Positions 35,732 to 45,400 of a stretch of 64,000 nucleotides of DNA are shown piece after piece (position 1 is the stretch's first letter; every line of letters starts with the position of its first letter). The position numbers and the translations under genes are program-made. Source of the DNA: Roseobacter weihaiensis. GTDB taxonomy: Bacteria; Pseudomonadota; Alphaproteobacteria; Rhodobacterales; Rhodobacteraceae. The notes beneath the pieces are model-generated. The model had not been told where the DNA came from. It ran no database searches and was given only the letters and a program-made list of their open reading frames with translations. The stretch is taken from assembly GCF_020622345.1 (NCBI RefSeq), contig NZ_JACNMO010000017.1:61256-125255 (forward strand), in the 5' to 3' direction.

Positions 35732-36993
35732 TCCCTCTGCTGATGTATGTGGCGATCTTCGTAGCCGCCTTCTTTATCGTGACAAAGGTCGTGCAGGGGG
35801 CGGGCCTCAAAGACTACACCTCGCTCAAGACCGTGACCTTTGGCGACGAAAGTGCTGTGCGACCGAACCGTGCGGCGGGCATAATCTCGATCCTGACCAT
35901 CTTTTTGATGTGGGGGATTTTCACGGGCTCCAGTCTCCTGCCGGGCTTTCTGCATGCGCCGGGTCCCTACGAGGGTACCACGACCTTTACCTACACGGCG
36001 CAAGGCGATCAGGGATCGGACGACGCCACCGTAACGGTTGTCGTGCACCCGCGTGAGCAGGATACAGACGCGCCCGAAGTTGATCCTGGCGAGGGGTTTG
36101 CCAAAAACGATTCCGCAGCGATTGCCCAGTGGCGGTCCGGCCTGATTACGGTGGACCGGAACGATGAGCTGGGCCGTGACGACGGCGTTCAGGTCGTGGC
36201 GATCAACGGCGAAAGCATCGCACCGGGTCAATCCGTGGCCGTTGAGGGCGGAACCGTGACGCTCAGCGACCGCGGGACCCCGAATTTCCAGCCAAACCGC
36301 GGCTGGCAGATGGAACCGCTCTATCTACCGGCCCCCGAAGAGGTCTGGACCCGCACGCTTTCCATTGCAGGGGAAGGCTTCCGGAACTTCACACTGGTGG
36401 AGCATCTGGGCTACTCGCTCTTCCGGGTTGTGGTGGGCTTTATGCTCGGGGCGCTGGTGGGTATTCCGCTGGGCTATGCGATGGGCTTGAGCAACTGGTT
36501 CCGGGGGTGGTTCGATCCGATTGTGGAGTTCATGCGTCCGGTGCCACCTCTGGCGCTGATTCCGCTTGTCATCATCTGGGCCGGGATCGGGGAGGCCGGC
36601 AAGATCATCCTGCTCTTCCTGGCCGCCTTATGGATCATGGCCATTGCCGCGCGATCCGGCGTTTCTGGCGTCAATATCTCCAAGGTTCATGCAGCCTATT
36701 CGCTGGGCGCCAGTAAGTGGCAGATCATGCGCTACGTCATTGTCCCGAACTCGCTGCCCGAGATATTCACGGGCGCGCGGGTTGCGATGGGGGTCTGTTG
36801 GGGCACGGTGGTTGCGGCAGAACTCGTCGCCGCCGAACAGGGCGCTGGCATGATGATCATGACCGCGTCCAAATTCCAGAACACGGACATCGTCATCATG
36901 GGCATCATCCTGATCGGTGTCATCGGTTTCGGGATCGACATGCTGATGCGCTGGGCCGAACGCCTGCTGGTCCCCTGGAAAGGTAAAGGCTGA
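35728..36993 (+). CDS. tauC: Taurine ABC transporter permease with extra periplasmic domain
   Basis: TauC, 421 residues, against about 270-280 for the usual SsuC/TauC permease. The C-terminal part (about 197-421) is the ordinary transport domain, beginning LYLPAPEEVWTRTLSIAG, with the EAA loop around SKVHAAYSLGASKWQIMRYV. The N-terminus has two membrane segments (about 1-22 and 50-72). Between the second and the normal LPAPEEV start lies an acidic insert of about 120 residues (75-195), with beta-rich stretches such as TTTFTYTAQGDQGSDDATV and SVAVEGGTVTLSDRG. The insert should face the periplasm by simple topology. It may contact TauA or sense ligand; that is inference. Confidence 0.9.
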   Translation: MIPLLMYVAIFVAAFFIVTKVVQGAGLKDYTSLKTVTFGDESAVRPNRAAGIISILTIFLMWGIFTGSSLLPGFLHAPGPYEGTTTFTYTAQGDQGSDDATVTVVVHPREQDTDAPEVDPGEGFAKNDSAAIAQWRSGLITVDRNDELGRDDGVQVVAINGESIAPGQSVAVEGGTVTLSDRGTPNFQPNRGWQMEPLYLPAPEEVWTRTLSIAGEGFRNFTLVEHLGYSLFRVVVGFMLGALVGIPLGYAMGLSNWFRGWFDPIVEFMRPVPPLALIPLVIIWAGIGEAGKIILLFLAALWIMAIAARSGVSGVNISKVHAAYSLGASKWQIMRYVIVPNSLPEIFTGARVAMGVCWGTVVAAELVAAEQGAGMMIMTASKFQNTDIVIMGIILIGVIGFGIDMLMRWAERLLVPWKGKG

Positions 36994-37019
36994 GGTCGCG
37001 CACCTTCATTCAAAGCAAA

Positions 37020-37047
37020 ACGGGCCCTTCTCTGGGCCCGTTTTTTT
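37020..37047 (+). terminator. Rho-independent terminator of tauABC
   Basis: A perfect 8-bp GC-rich stem (ACGGGCCC / GGGCCCGT) with a six-base loop is followed by TTTTTT at 37042-37047. On the opposite strand it is also followed by a short T-run, so it may terminate the convergent helicase transcript as well. Confidence 0.9.
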
Positions 37048-37054
37048 CGTTTTG

Positions 37055-39046
37055 TCAGGACTTGCGGCGCGGTTTCGCGTTCGGGCCTTTGGTGGGTTTC
37101 TGCCCACGTTTATGGGGGGGTACGAACCGCTTGGATGTGTCCGAGGCGCGTTTTTTTGCGGCAGAGGCGTCTTTCGGGCGGGCGGCTTTCGCCTTTGGCC
37201 CCGGCTTGTCCCGATCCTGGTCGGGTCTGTCGCCCCGGTTCTCCTGATCGCGCGCTTTGCGGTCCGACTTTGCCGTATCTCGAGCCTCGCGGGTCCAGAC
37301 CGGCTTGGGTTTGGAGGTTTTGCGTGCCGGGGCTTCGGGCTTCTCCGGCGCGGGTTTGGTTTTTGACCAATGATCCTTGGTACGCGGTTTTGCAGGTTTG
37401 GCTGCGGACGGACGGGGTTTATCCGGGCGCGGGTCCTTGCGTGCAGGTTTTCCCCCGGCGGGCGGGCGACCGAGGTCCGGCGCTTTATCCAAACGTGTGA
37501 GTGAAATCCCGGGCTCCAACGCGCCATCGGCCCCTACGGCAGAGATCAGGGCATCGGCACTCCTGGCCAGCACTTCGACGTAGCTCTGATCCTGCTGGAT
37601 GCGGATGGCGCCAATGTCGTCGCGGGTCAGATTGCCCTTTTTGCACATGATCGGCAGCAACATGCGTGGATCAGCCCCCTTGTCCCGCCCGATGGAGACC
37701 GAGAACCACACTGACGGCCCAAAGGACCGCTTGGGGCGGTCATCGGGTTGCGCCGGGTCCGAGAGCTCTTCGGGCGCGGACTGGCGCGCGCGGTAGAGGT
37801 TGACGAAGGCCTGGGCAAGTTGCTCTGAAGAGAAGCGTTGTGTGAGTTGCGCAACGAACGCCTGCGCGTCTTCGGGGATTGGGTCCGTCCAGGCCGGGTC
37901 AGCCAGCAGGCGCGCTTCGTCCTGTGCATTGACTTCGGCTGAGGAGGGCGGATCGGCCCATTCGGCCTTGAGCTTGGCCCAGCCCAGCAGCCGGTTCGCC
38001 TTGGTGCGCAGTTTCGGGGGCACGATGAGGGCGGACACGCCTTTGCGCCCCGCCCGCCCTGTGCGTCCCGAGCGGTGCAAAAGCGTGTCGGCGTTACTCG
38101 GCAGATCGGCGTGGATCACCAGTTCCAGGTTCGGCAGGTCGATCCCGCGCGCTGCCACATCGGTGGCCACGCAAACACGGGCGCGCCCGTCGCGCAGCGC
38201 TTGCAGAGCGTTGGTGCGCTCAGACTGGGTCAGCTCCCCCGACAGGGCCACGACCGAAAAGCCGCGGTTGGTAAATCGTGTGGTCAGTCGCGCGACCGCC
38301 GCGCGGGTGTTGCAAAAGACGATGGCGTTTTTGGCTTCATAAAACCGCAACACGTTGATAATGGCATTTTCGATGTCACGCGGATGGGTGTTGAGCGCGC
38401 GGTATTCGATATCCGCATGCTGGCGCGTCTCGCTGGTGGTGGCGATGCGTTTGGCATCGCGCTGGTAGCTCTCGGCCAGCTTGGCGATGGCCTTGGGGAC
38501 CGTTGCCGAGAACAGCAGCGTCCGGCGATCCTGGGGCGCTTCATCCAGGATGAACTCAAGTTCCTCACGAAAGCCCAGATCCAGCATCTCATCCGCTTCG
38601 TCCAGCACCACCGTCCGCAAATCCGACAGATCGATGTTGCCGCGTTTGATATGGTCGCATAAGCGGCCCGGTGTGGCGACAACCACATGCGCTCCTCGGT
38701 CGAGCGCGCGCCGCTCGGTCCGTGTGTCCATCCCGCCCACGCAGGAGATGACGGTGGCCCCGGCCTTGGCATAGAGCCACGACAGCTCGCGCGCGACCTG
38801 CAGGGCAAGCTCTCGGGTGGGGGCGATCACCAGTGCAAGCGGTGCGGCTGCCGGGCCAAAAACCTCTCCCTCTCCCAGCAGCGTCGGCGCAATCGCCAGA
38901 CCAAAACCAACCGTCTTGCCGGAGCCGGTCTGGGCAGAGACAATCAGGTCGCGGTCCCCCAGGGCGGGGTCAGTCACCGCCTCTTGCACGGGCGTCAGTG
39001 TTTCATAGCCTTTGTCGGCCAGCGCATCTGAAAGGGTCTGTATCAC
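37055..39046 (-). CDS. DEAD-box ATP-dependent RNA helicase, DbpA/DeaD-like
   Basis: A 663-residue RNA helicase. The motifs are complete: Q motif LTPVQEAV, motif I SAQTGSGKT, Ib TPGRL, II VLDEADEM, III SAT, and VI HRSGRTGRAG. After the two RecA domains comes a DbpA-type RNA-binding domain (about 460-540, MLLPIMCKKGNLTRDDIGAI), then a long basic, proline- and lysine-rich tail of about 130 residues likely to bind RNA without structure. It probably remodels ribosomal or messenger RNA. The GTG at 39046 is chosen because an AGGA lies just upstream; a TTG at 39082 would add 12 residues with no support. Confidence 0.92.
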   Translation of the reverse strand: MIQTLSDALADKGYETLTPVQEAVTDPALGDRDLIVSAQTGSGKTVGFGLAIAPTLLGEGEVFGPAAAPLALVIAPTRELALQVARELSWLYAKAGATVISCVGGMDTRTERRALDRGAHVVVATPGRLCDHIKRGNIDLSDLRTVVLDEADEMLDLGFREELEFILDEAPQDRRTLLFSATVPKAIAKLAESYQRDAKRIATTSETRQHADIEYRALNTHPRDIENAIINVLRFYEAKNAIVFCNTRAAVARLTTRFTNRGFSVVALSGELTQSERTNALQALRDGRARVCVATDVAARGIDLPNLELVIHADLPSNADTLLHRSGRTGRAGRKGVSALIVPPKLRTKANRLLGWAKLKAEWADPPSSAEVNAQDEARLLADPAWTDPIPEDAQAFVAQLTQRFSSEQLAQAFVNLYRARQSAPEELSDPAQPDDRPKRSFGPSVWFSVSIGRDKGADPRMLLPIMCKKGNLTRDDIGAIRIQQDQSYVEVLARSADALISAVGADGALEPGISLTRLDKAPDLGRPPAGGKPARKDPRPDKPRPSAAKPAKPRTKDHWSKTKPAPEKPEAPARKTSKPKPVWTREARDTAKSDRKARDQENRGDRPDQDRDKPGPKAKAARPKDASAAKKRASDTSKRFVPPHKRGQKPTKGPNAKPRRKS

Positions 39047-39249
39047 GGGGTGTCCTATGGTCTTGGGCCGCGCGGGGCGCAATGGGCGCGGTCCTTGTCG
39101 CGTGTCGTTATGCTTTTGGCGGGAAAGAGTCGATGCTCTTTTCGGTAGGTCAGGGGGCTGTCAGGAAAGAGTGACAGTTTTTGTGCATTTCTCTTGGCCT
39201 CAGCCTGTCAAACAGCCAAGATAGGCCCAGTGCGTAAGGAGAAGTTTAC

Positions 39250-40704
39250 ATGCCCATCCGGCCACTCGACCTTGACACGGCATTCTGTCTGATCGGAGGC
39301 GCCTGGGGGGCACCTCTCTCGAACGAGACCCTGCCCCTGATAAACCCGTCTGTCGGCGAGACGCTGTGCGACATTGCCAAAGGCGGTGCAGAGGATGTCG
39401 ACGCGGCGGTTTGCGCGGCCCGCGCCGCGCTGCAAGGGCCGTGGGCGCGGTTTTCGGCGGCAGAGCGTGGGCGTCTGCTCTACCGGATCGGCGAATTGGT
39501 GCTGGACAACGCCGACCTGCTGGCGCGGGTCGAGGCGATGGACGTGGGCAAGCCGCTCAAACAGGCGCGTATCGATGTCATTGCATTGGCCCGGTACATG
39601 GAATTCTATGCCGGGGCGGCGGACAAGCTGCATGGTCATACGATCCCTTACATGGACGGATACACGGTCTACACGCTCCGCGAACCCCATGGGGTGACCG
39701 GCCATATCATCCCTTGGAACTACCCGATGCAGATCATCGGCCGGTCCATCGGTGCGGCGCTTGCCATGGGGAACACCTGCGTCTTGAAGCCCGCCGAAGA
39801 AGCCTGCCTGACAGCCTTGGCCTTTGGGGAACTTGCGCGCCGGGCCGGGCTGCCGGACGGTGTGCTCAATATCGTTCCGGGCTTGGGTGGCGAGGCCGGT
39901 GCGGCGCTCGCCGGTCACAGCGATGTCGATCACCTGTCCTTTACCGGGTCGGTCGCCGTGGGCCGACAGGTGCAGCAGGCGGCGGGCGAACACGTCGTCC
40001 CCGTGACGCTGGAGCTGGGCGGCAAATCCCCGCAGATCGTCTTTGATGACGCCGATCTCGATGCGGCCCTGCCGTTTCTGGTGAATGCCGGTATTCAGAA
40101 TGCCGGCCAGACCTGTTCCGCCTCGTCGCGTATTCTGGTCCAGCGCGGCGTCTACGACCAGGTCGTCGCCGCCATGACTGATCGCTACCACAATCTTAAG
40201 GTTGGGGCGGCGATGGATGACCTTGACCTCGGGCCGCTGATCTCTGACCGGCAGAAACAAACGGTGGAGACCTTTATCAAGCAGGCCGAAGACCTTCAGA
40301 TCGCGGCGCAGGGCACGATCACGGCACAGGCGCCAAAGGCGGGATCCTATGTCAGGCCCACGCTCTTTGTTGACGTGCCGCCGGATCATGCCCTGGCGCA
40401 GCGGGAAATCTTTGGCCCGGTGCAGGTGATCATCCCGTTTGAAGGCGAGGCCGATGCGCTGGCGATTGCCAATGGTACCGAATACGGGCTGGTGGCCTCT
40501 GTCTGGACCTGCGATGGCGCACGCCAGATGCGGTTGGCGCGGGATCTGCGCGCTGGTCAGGTCTTTCTCAACAACTACGGTGCGGGCGGTGGGGTAGAGT
40601 TGCCCTTTGGCGGCAGGGGGCTTTCAGGTCATGGCCGTGAAAAAGGGTTCGAGGCGCTTTATGGGTTTTCCACACTCAAGACGGTGGCGGCCTTGCATGG
40701 CTAG
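39250..40704 (+). CDS. NAD(P)-dependent aldehyde dehydrogenase
   Basis: An ALDH-superfamily enzyme of 484 residues. The catalytic cysteine is Cys289 in NAGQTCSASSR, the general-base glutamate is in TLELGGKSPQIVF, the cofactor site is SFTGSVAVGRQV, and IIPWNYPMQ holds the asparagine of the active site. It oxidises an aldehyde to a carboxylate; the substrate is unknown. It precedes a class IV aminotransferase by 60 bases on the same strand, so the pair may serve one amine or amino-acid pathway. The C-terminal GGRGLSGHGREKGFEALYGF resembles betaine-aldehyde or gamma-aminobutyraldehyde type enzymes. Confidence 0.92.
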   Translation: MPIRPLDLDTAFCLIGGAWGAPLSNETLPLINPSVGETLCDIAKGGAEDVDAAVCAARAALQGPWARFSAAERGRLLYRIGELVLDNADLLARVEAMDVGKPLKQARIDVIALARYMEFYAGAADKLHGHTIPYMDGYTVYTLREPHGVTGHIIPWNYPMQIIGRSIGAALAMGNTCVLKPAEEACLTALAFGELARRAGLPDGVLNIVPGLGGEAGAALAGHSDVDHLSFTGSVAVGRQVQQAAGEHVVPVTLELGGKSPQIVFDDADLDAALPFLVNAGIQNAGQTCSASSRILVQRGVYDQVVAAMTDRYHNLKVGAAMDDLDLGPLISDRQKQTVETFIKQAEDLQIAAQGTITAQAPKAGSYVRPTLFVDVPPDHALAQREIFGPVQVIIPFEGEADALAIANGTEYGLVASVWTCDGARQMRLARDLRAGQVFLNNYGAGGGVELPFGGRGLSGHGREKGFEALYGFSTLKTVAALHG

Positions 40705-40764
40705 GCTTGCCCCGCCTGGGCCAACCTGCTTGCATGCAGCCCGGACCGGCCAAGAGGAAACCGC

Positions 40765-41709
40765 ATGAGCACCGATAACCACACCACCCATGACGCGGAT
40801 GATGACATCCGAAATCGTGACATCAAGATCTACGTCAACGGAGATATCGTGCACCGGGATGACGCAAAGGTTTCGGTTTATGACAGCGGGTTCATGCTTG
40901 GCGATGGGATGTGGGAAGGCCTGCGGCTCCACGACGGGGTCTGGAGCTTTTTTGACGACCACATGGACCGGTTTTTTGACAGTTGCAAAGCGGTGTCGCT
41001 GGAGGTGGGCGTGGACCGCGCCGGGATCATGGACGCCTTGCGCAAAACGGCACAAGCCAATGGAATGACAACCGATGTACACTGCCGCCTTATGCTGACG
41101 CGCGGGCTCAAGGCCAAGCCGTTCCAGCATCCCGCGCTGAGCCGCACCGGACCCACGCTGGTCATCATCATGGAGCATTCCAAACCTGCCGCCGCCCTGC
41201 AAGACCGCGGCATTCGGCTCGCGACCGTCCCGCAAATCCGCGGGGTGCCGATGGCGCAGGATGCAAAATACAACAGCCATTCCAAGCTCAACTGCGTGAT
41301 TGCCTGCCTGCAGGCGGAACAGGCGGGCGCGGATGAGGGGTTAATGCTCGACCCACATGGTTTTGTGAACACCACCAATGCCTGCAACTTCTTTATCGTG
41401 CGTCGCGGTGAGGTTTGGACCTCCACCGGTGATTACTGCATGAACGGTGTCACCCGGCAAAAGGTGATCGATATCTGCCGCGCCAATGAAATCCCGGTCT
41501 TTGAAAAGAACTTCTCGCTCTATGAAGCTTACGGTGCAGAGGAGGCTTTTCTGACCGGGACATTCGGCGCTCAGACACCCGTGGCAGAGATCGACGGCAA
41601 ACCCATCGGCGATGGCGGACGACCTGTCACTCAACGGATTCGCAAGATCTACAAGGACTGGATCGCTGAGGATGTGAAGGCCAATGCCAAGAAGGGGGTG
41701 TCGTCATAG
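40765..41709 (+). CDS. Class IV aminotransferase (branched-chain/D-amino-acid type)
   Basis: A 314-residue PLP enzyme of fold type IV. The cofactor lysine is Lys174 in AKYNSHSKLNCVIACL. The family features VYDSGFMLGDGMWEGLRLH at the N-terminus and GFVNTTNACNFFIVRRGEV near the phosphate-binding site are clear. It is close to branched-chain aminotransferase and D-alanine transaminase families. Sequence alone does not separate the two. It follows the aldehyde dehydrogenase and ends where degraded sequence begins; its stop overlaps a minus-strand gene relic. Confidence 0.88.
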   Translation: MSTDNHTTHDADDDIRNRDIKIYVNGDIVHRDDAKVSVYDSGFMLGDGMWEGLRLHDGVWSFFDDHMDRFFDSCKAVSLEVGVDRAGIMDALRKTAQANGMTTDVHCRLMLTRGLKAKPFQHPALSRTGPTLVIIMEHSKPAAALQDRGIRLATVPQIRGVPMAQDAKYNSHSKLNCVIACLQAEQAGADEGLMLDPHGFVNTTNACNFFIVRRGEVWTSTGDYCMNGVTRQKVIDICRANEIPVFEKNFSLYEAYGAEEAFLTGTFGAQTPVAEIDGKPIGDGGRPVTQRIRKIYKDWIAEDVKANAKKGVSS

Positions 41710-41862
41710 CTTGCCAACGTCCTTGGCAGCGGCTTTCGGTGAACGGCGCATCGCTACGTTCCTTGCAGCCAGCATAAAGCGTCGCGCGATTTGCTCGATA
41801 AACCAGAGATCACGGTAGACCAGAAGAGGCAGAATATCGATCAAAAGTGGCTGAGGCCGCTT
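41704..41862 (-). pseudogene. Minus-strand C-terminal gene relic
   Basis: Read on the minus strand from about 41862 the translation is PQPLLIDILPLLVYRDLWFI, then EQIARRFMLAARNVAMRRSP and KAAAKDVGKL before a stop at 41706-41704. The amphipathic, arginine-rich, well-ordered sequence looks like a genuine protein C-terminus. There is no start codon or ribosome site at its head, and a TAG stops the frame a few codons further upstream. The family is not recognised. It is most likely the remaining end of a deleted gene. Confidence 0.4.
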
Positions 41863-42029
41863 TACAGAAAGCTGGCTATTCTAATCGCCGCGAAGCGCGG
41901 CGCAACTCTGCCAGACGACAGGGTATTGAAAATCAATCAGCGGGGCCGGCTGGTCAGTTGCACCTGCTGAATGCCGCGCCTCACGATGTTCAGTCCAGCA
42001 TTCCCAGAAACGCGGATTTCCTAGAGGCG

Positions 42030-42202
42030 ATGATGCACAACGCGGTTAGAGAGCTTGGCATTATCGGACGCGCTTTCTTGGTCTTGGGTATTGCGGCCAA
42101 TATCAGCAAGCATGCCGGGTTCTTTGCCAAGATACTCGGGGCAAAGCGGGCCCATGCATTTGAGCCCCGGGAGTATTCTGCTCATTTCGATCCTCTGCCC
42201 TG
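42030..42202 (+). pseudogene. FkbM-type methyltransferase relic
   Basis: A plus-strand frame contains AFLVLGIAANISKHAGFFAK and ILGAKRAHAFEPREY. This resembles the SAM-binding start of FkbM-family methyltransferases, where DIGANIGNH...FFAK and HAFEP are expected, but the key aspartate-isoleucine-glycine is changed (VLGIAAN). Upstream and downstream the frame has no family features. The fragment lies between the aminotransferase and the giant RTX gene, in 700 bases with no intact gene. Function is presumably lost. Confidence 0.45.
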
Positions 42203-42366
42203 TGAAAAGCGCCCTCCCCGGTGGCCTTTTGCGCAACCTGCCCGCGTCTATCTTCTGCGGAGCAACAGACGTAAGGGCACTCTGTGGGGCTTTGAAAGTG
42301 CCAACATGCTACCGATGGATCACTTTCTTTCGCGGTGGCCGTTTATATTTCTCATGCACAGAAAAT

Positions 42367-42396
42367 CCCTGCGCGACCGGGGCTGCGCAGGGGTTT
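42367..42396 (-). terminator. Terminator of the giant RTX phosphoesterase gene
   Basis: An 8-bp perfect inverted repeat (CCCTGCGC / GCGCAGGG, 42367-42374 and 42385-42392) with a ten-base loop. Read on the minus strand it is followed by ATTTTC, and it begins 30 bases after the gene's stop. Confidence 0.6.
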
Positions 42397-42421
42397 TCCG
42401 ATTGAAGGACCCGCCACGGCG

Positions 42422-45400
42422 TTACGACAAGAACAGGTCCGCGTTGAAGTCAAAGACATCGGCAAGCAAAACGGTGCCAACCGCATCGCCCGACGCGGTA
42501 ATCAGTATGCCGTCGTCGGTCTCTTCAAAGGCCAGATCGCCGGGGCTGTTTCCGACAAAACTGTAGATATCCTGCCGAGCGTTGAAGTCTTCGATCACGT
42601 CATTTCCGAAGCGACCGGCAAAGATGAAGACGTCGGCACCTCGTCCACCGAGGAGCCAGTCGTTGCCTTCGCCCCCATCGATCACATCACGCCCGCGTCC
42701 ACCGCTGATGAAGTCATCCCCTTCATCGCCGTTGAGCGTGTCCTGGCCACGTTCGCCAAAGACCACATCGTCGCCTTTGCCCGCCGAGACAAAATCGCGG
42801 CCACGGCCTGCCAGTATGATGTCGTCGCCTCCAGTGCCGTCAATCAGGTCCCACCCGCGGGTGCCGATCAGAACTTCGCCTTCTTCGCTCTGTTGGTCGA
42901 TCAGGAAGCTGGCCACCACCGGTTCATGATCCGAGGCCGGGTCGCTGAAGTCGGTGTTTACATGTACGATATCGACCTGCACGCCTTCAAGCAGGCCATC
43001 GGTGACAAAGATGTGGTCAAGCACCTGGCTGTTGCCCTGAAAGGAGAAGGTATAGGCCTCATCCCCCTCCAGCAGGTCGATCAGGTTGGTGAGCACCTGC
43101 TCTTTGCCAGTGCCGGGCAGATCTTCGGTCAACTCATCGGTGAACTCAAAGGTATTCAGATCCCCCAGCACCGAGATTTTGGCATCGCTGTCTTCGGCCA
43201 GAAGCGCGTCCACGACTTCGTTGAGGGCAAGCGATTGTGCCTCACGCGCGTCCTCACCGGCCTGTACGAAGGGCTGTTGTCCGCCGAAGATCGGCGTGGA
43301 GCCGAAGCGTGAACTGAAGTGATTGTTGATGAGGGTCACGTCTTGGCCATTGAATTCAAAGACCCCCAGCAGCGGATCGCGTGTGCCCTCGAAGGCGTCT
43401 GCGTTGGTCACACCCAGGTCGGCCAGCTTGTCGGATTCGAGGGTGACAAACTCCTTTGCCTCGACCCGGTCCGGATTGTAGAGAAAGGCGTTGCGGATGT
43501 TGCCGCCCGGCACGCCACCATTCTCCCCATCCTCATCGACAACTGCGCTGGTGAACTCATACACCGGGCCACCGGCCTCTGCGATGGCATCGACGATCGC
43601 CTGTAGCGTCTGCTCTGCGCTGAGGGTTCCGTCGTCCGCAACACCGCTGTCATCCTGAACCTCCTGCAGGGCCAGGATGTCAGGTGCACCAAGGTTGTTC
43701 ACAATCTGGCTGGCCAGTTGCGCAATCTGATCCGCATCGCCGTCGGCTTCTGCGGCTGTGACGTTCAGGATATTGTAGGTGGCCACGGTCAGGCGGTCCT
43801 CATCCGCCTCGATCTCGGTCACCGAGGCGTTGTTGTCGCTGGGCGTCTCGATCTCAAACGCCTCTGTCACAAGAACCTCGAAGTTACCAAAGCCGTAGCC
43901 CACAACACCTGTGATGTTCGAGAGATCATCGCCGGTTGTCATGTCAAAGCGCGCGAACCCGTCCGGCAGCAGATCAGTGTCGTACTGGATCTGGATGCGT
44001 TCAGGGTTGAGATCCCCAAGCCCATCTGCGTCCGCGTTAATGTTCAACCCGCCGCGCTCGTTCAACCCGCCCGTGGGCGATGTGACACCAGTGCCGTCAT
44101 CGGCGGCAACCCATGTTTCGCCAAAACGGTTGGTGGCCGAGATCGCCGTCGGATTGTCGACAGTCACGCGCATCCCTTCGAGGCTTTCGTAGAAATCGAT
44201 CCCATCGGTTTCGGGATTGAATGTGCCGGGATCGGTCTGGAGGTTGACCGGCAGCTCCTCTGGCGAGATCACGATTTCCGTGGGCGGCGTTCGACCGGCG
44301 GACCCCAGGACGGTTGCCTCTGGCAGGGCGTTGCCCACGCTGAGGACTTCGATGTCCGCGTTGCTGATCTGTGTGGTTGAAAGGTTGCCTGACCCGGCTC
44401 CACCCGGAATGAACTCCGTCACGGTGCCCTGAACTCTGATCTCGTCCCCGGCGGCAACCGTGGGGTTGCTTCCGGTAAAGACAAAGAGCGCGTCAGAGGT
44501 TGCGTCATCCCCGTCACCGTCGGCATCCTGAAGGTAAAAGCCGTCGCGATCCACGACCGTGACGATGCCGGTGGTCTTGACCTGCTGACCTTCAAAGGCA
44601 GACACGTGGCCTGCCCCCTGGATGTCGTAGATGGCAACGGTGGGCACGGCAGGGGTCAGATCGTAGACAACCGTGGTGCCCGAGACCTCATAGGCGACGG
44701 CAATTTGCGCAACACCGCTGGTGCTGTCCTCTGCGGGGATAAAGGCGATGGTTTCAGGCGCGTGGCGGGCCACCTCGCCCTCTTCCGCCGTGTCGACAAA
44801 ACGGGGCGGGATGTAATTCACAAAACTTGCCTGCGCCGGGTCACTAATGTCGTAGATTATGATGCCGCTGTCCCGCTCCAGCCCGATAAAGGCGTAAGTC
44901 GCACCCTCGACCTCGCCCACGATGATGGCTTCGGGCTCTGGGCCCTTGGCGTTAGACCGGTCCTCGTTCCCATCCCCATCGTCATCATTGAACCGGTCCG
45001 GTGCGATGCTGGCAATGATCTCTTCGAACTCGGACCCGGAATCAAAGACCAGATTGCCCTCTGCATCAAAGATCGAGAAGGACCGCGAAGAGAAGGTGTG
45101 CAGCACGTCGATATCGCCGTCACCATCGGTATCGCCATCCACTGTCGAGACCTCCAGCCGCTCCAGCCCGGTGGTGTCCACGCTCTCATCGACCAGACCG
45201 TCCGCGACAAGGTCCTCCACCTGGTCCTCGTCGAAACCACGGCTGTCGCCTTCGTTGGCCGTGGCGATAAAGGTCTGTTCGCCGATCTCAAAGCTGGCGA
45301 TGGCGTCGGCCATGCGAAAGCCCACCAGATTGTCAAAGCTGCGAATGTCGATCACCCCTTCATCCTTCGGATCGAGCGCGCTGTCACTGCTGAAATCCAC

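Noticed and set aside
42590..42860. Tandem repeats considered as a DNA repeat array or CRISPR
   Set aside because: They are in-frame RTX nonapeptide codons of the secreted protein, with no spacer-repeat structure.
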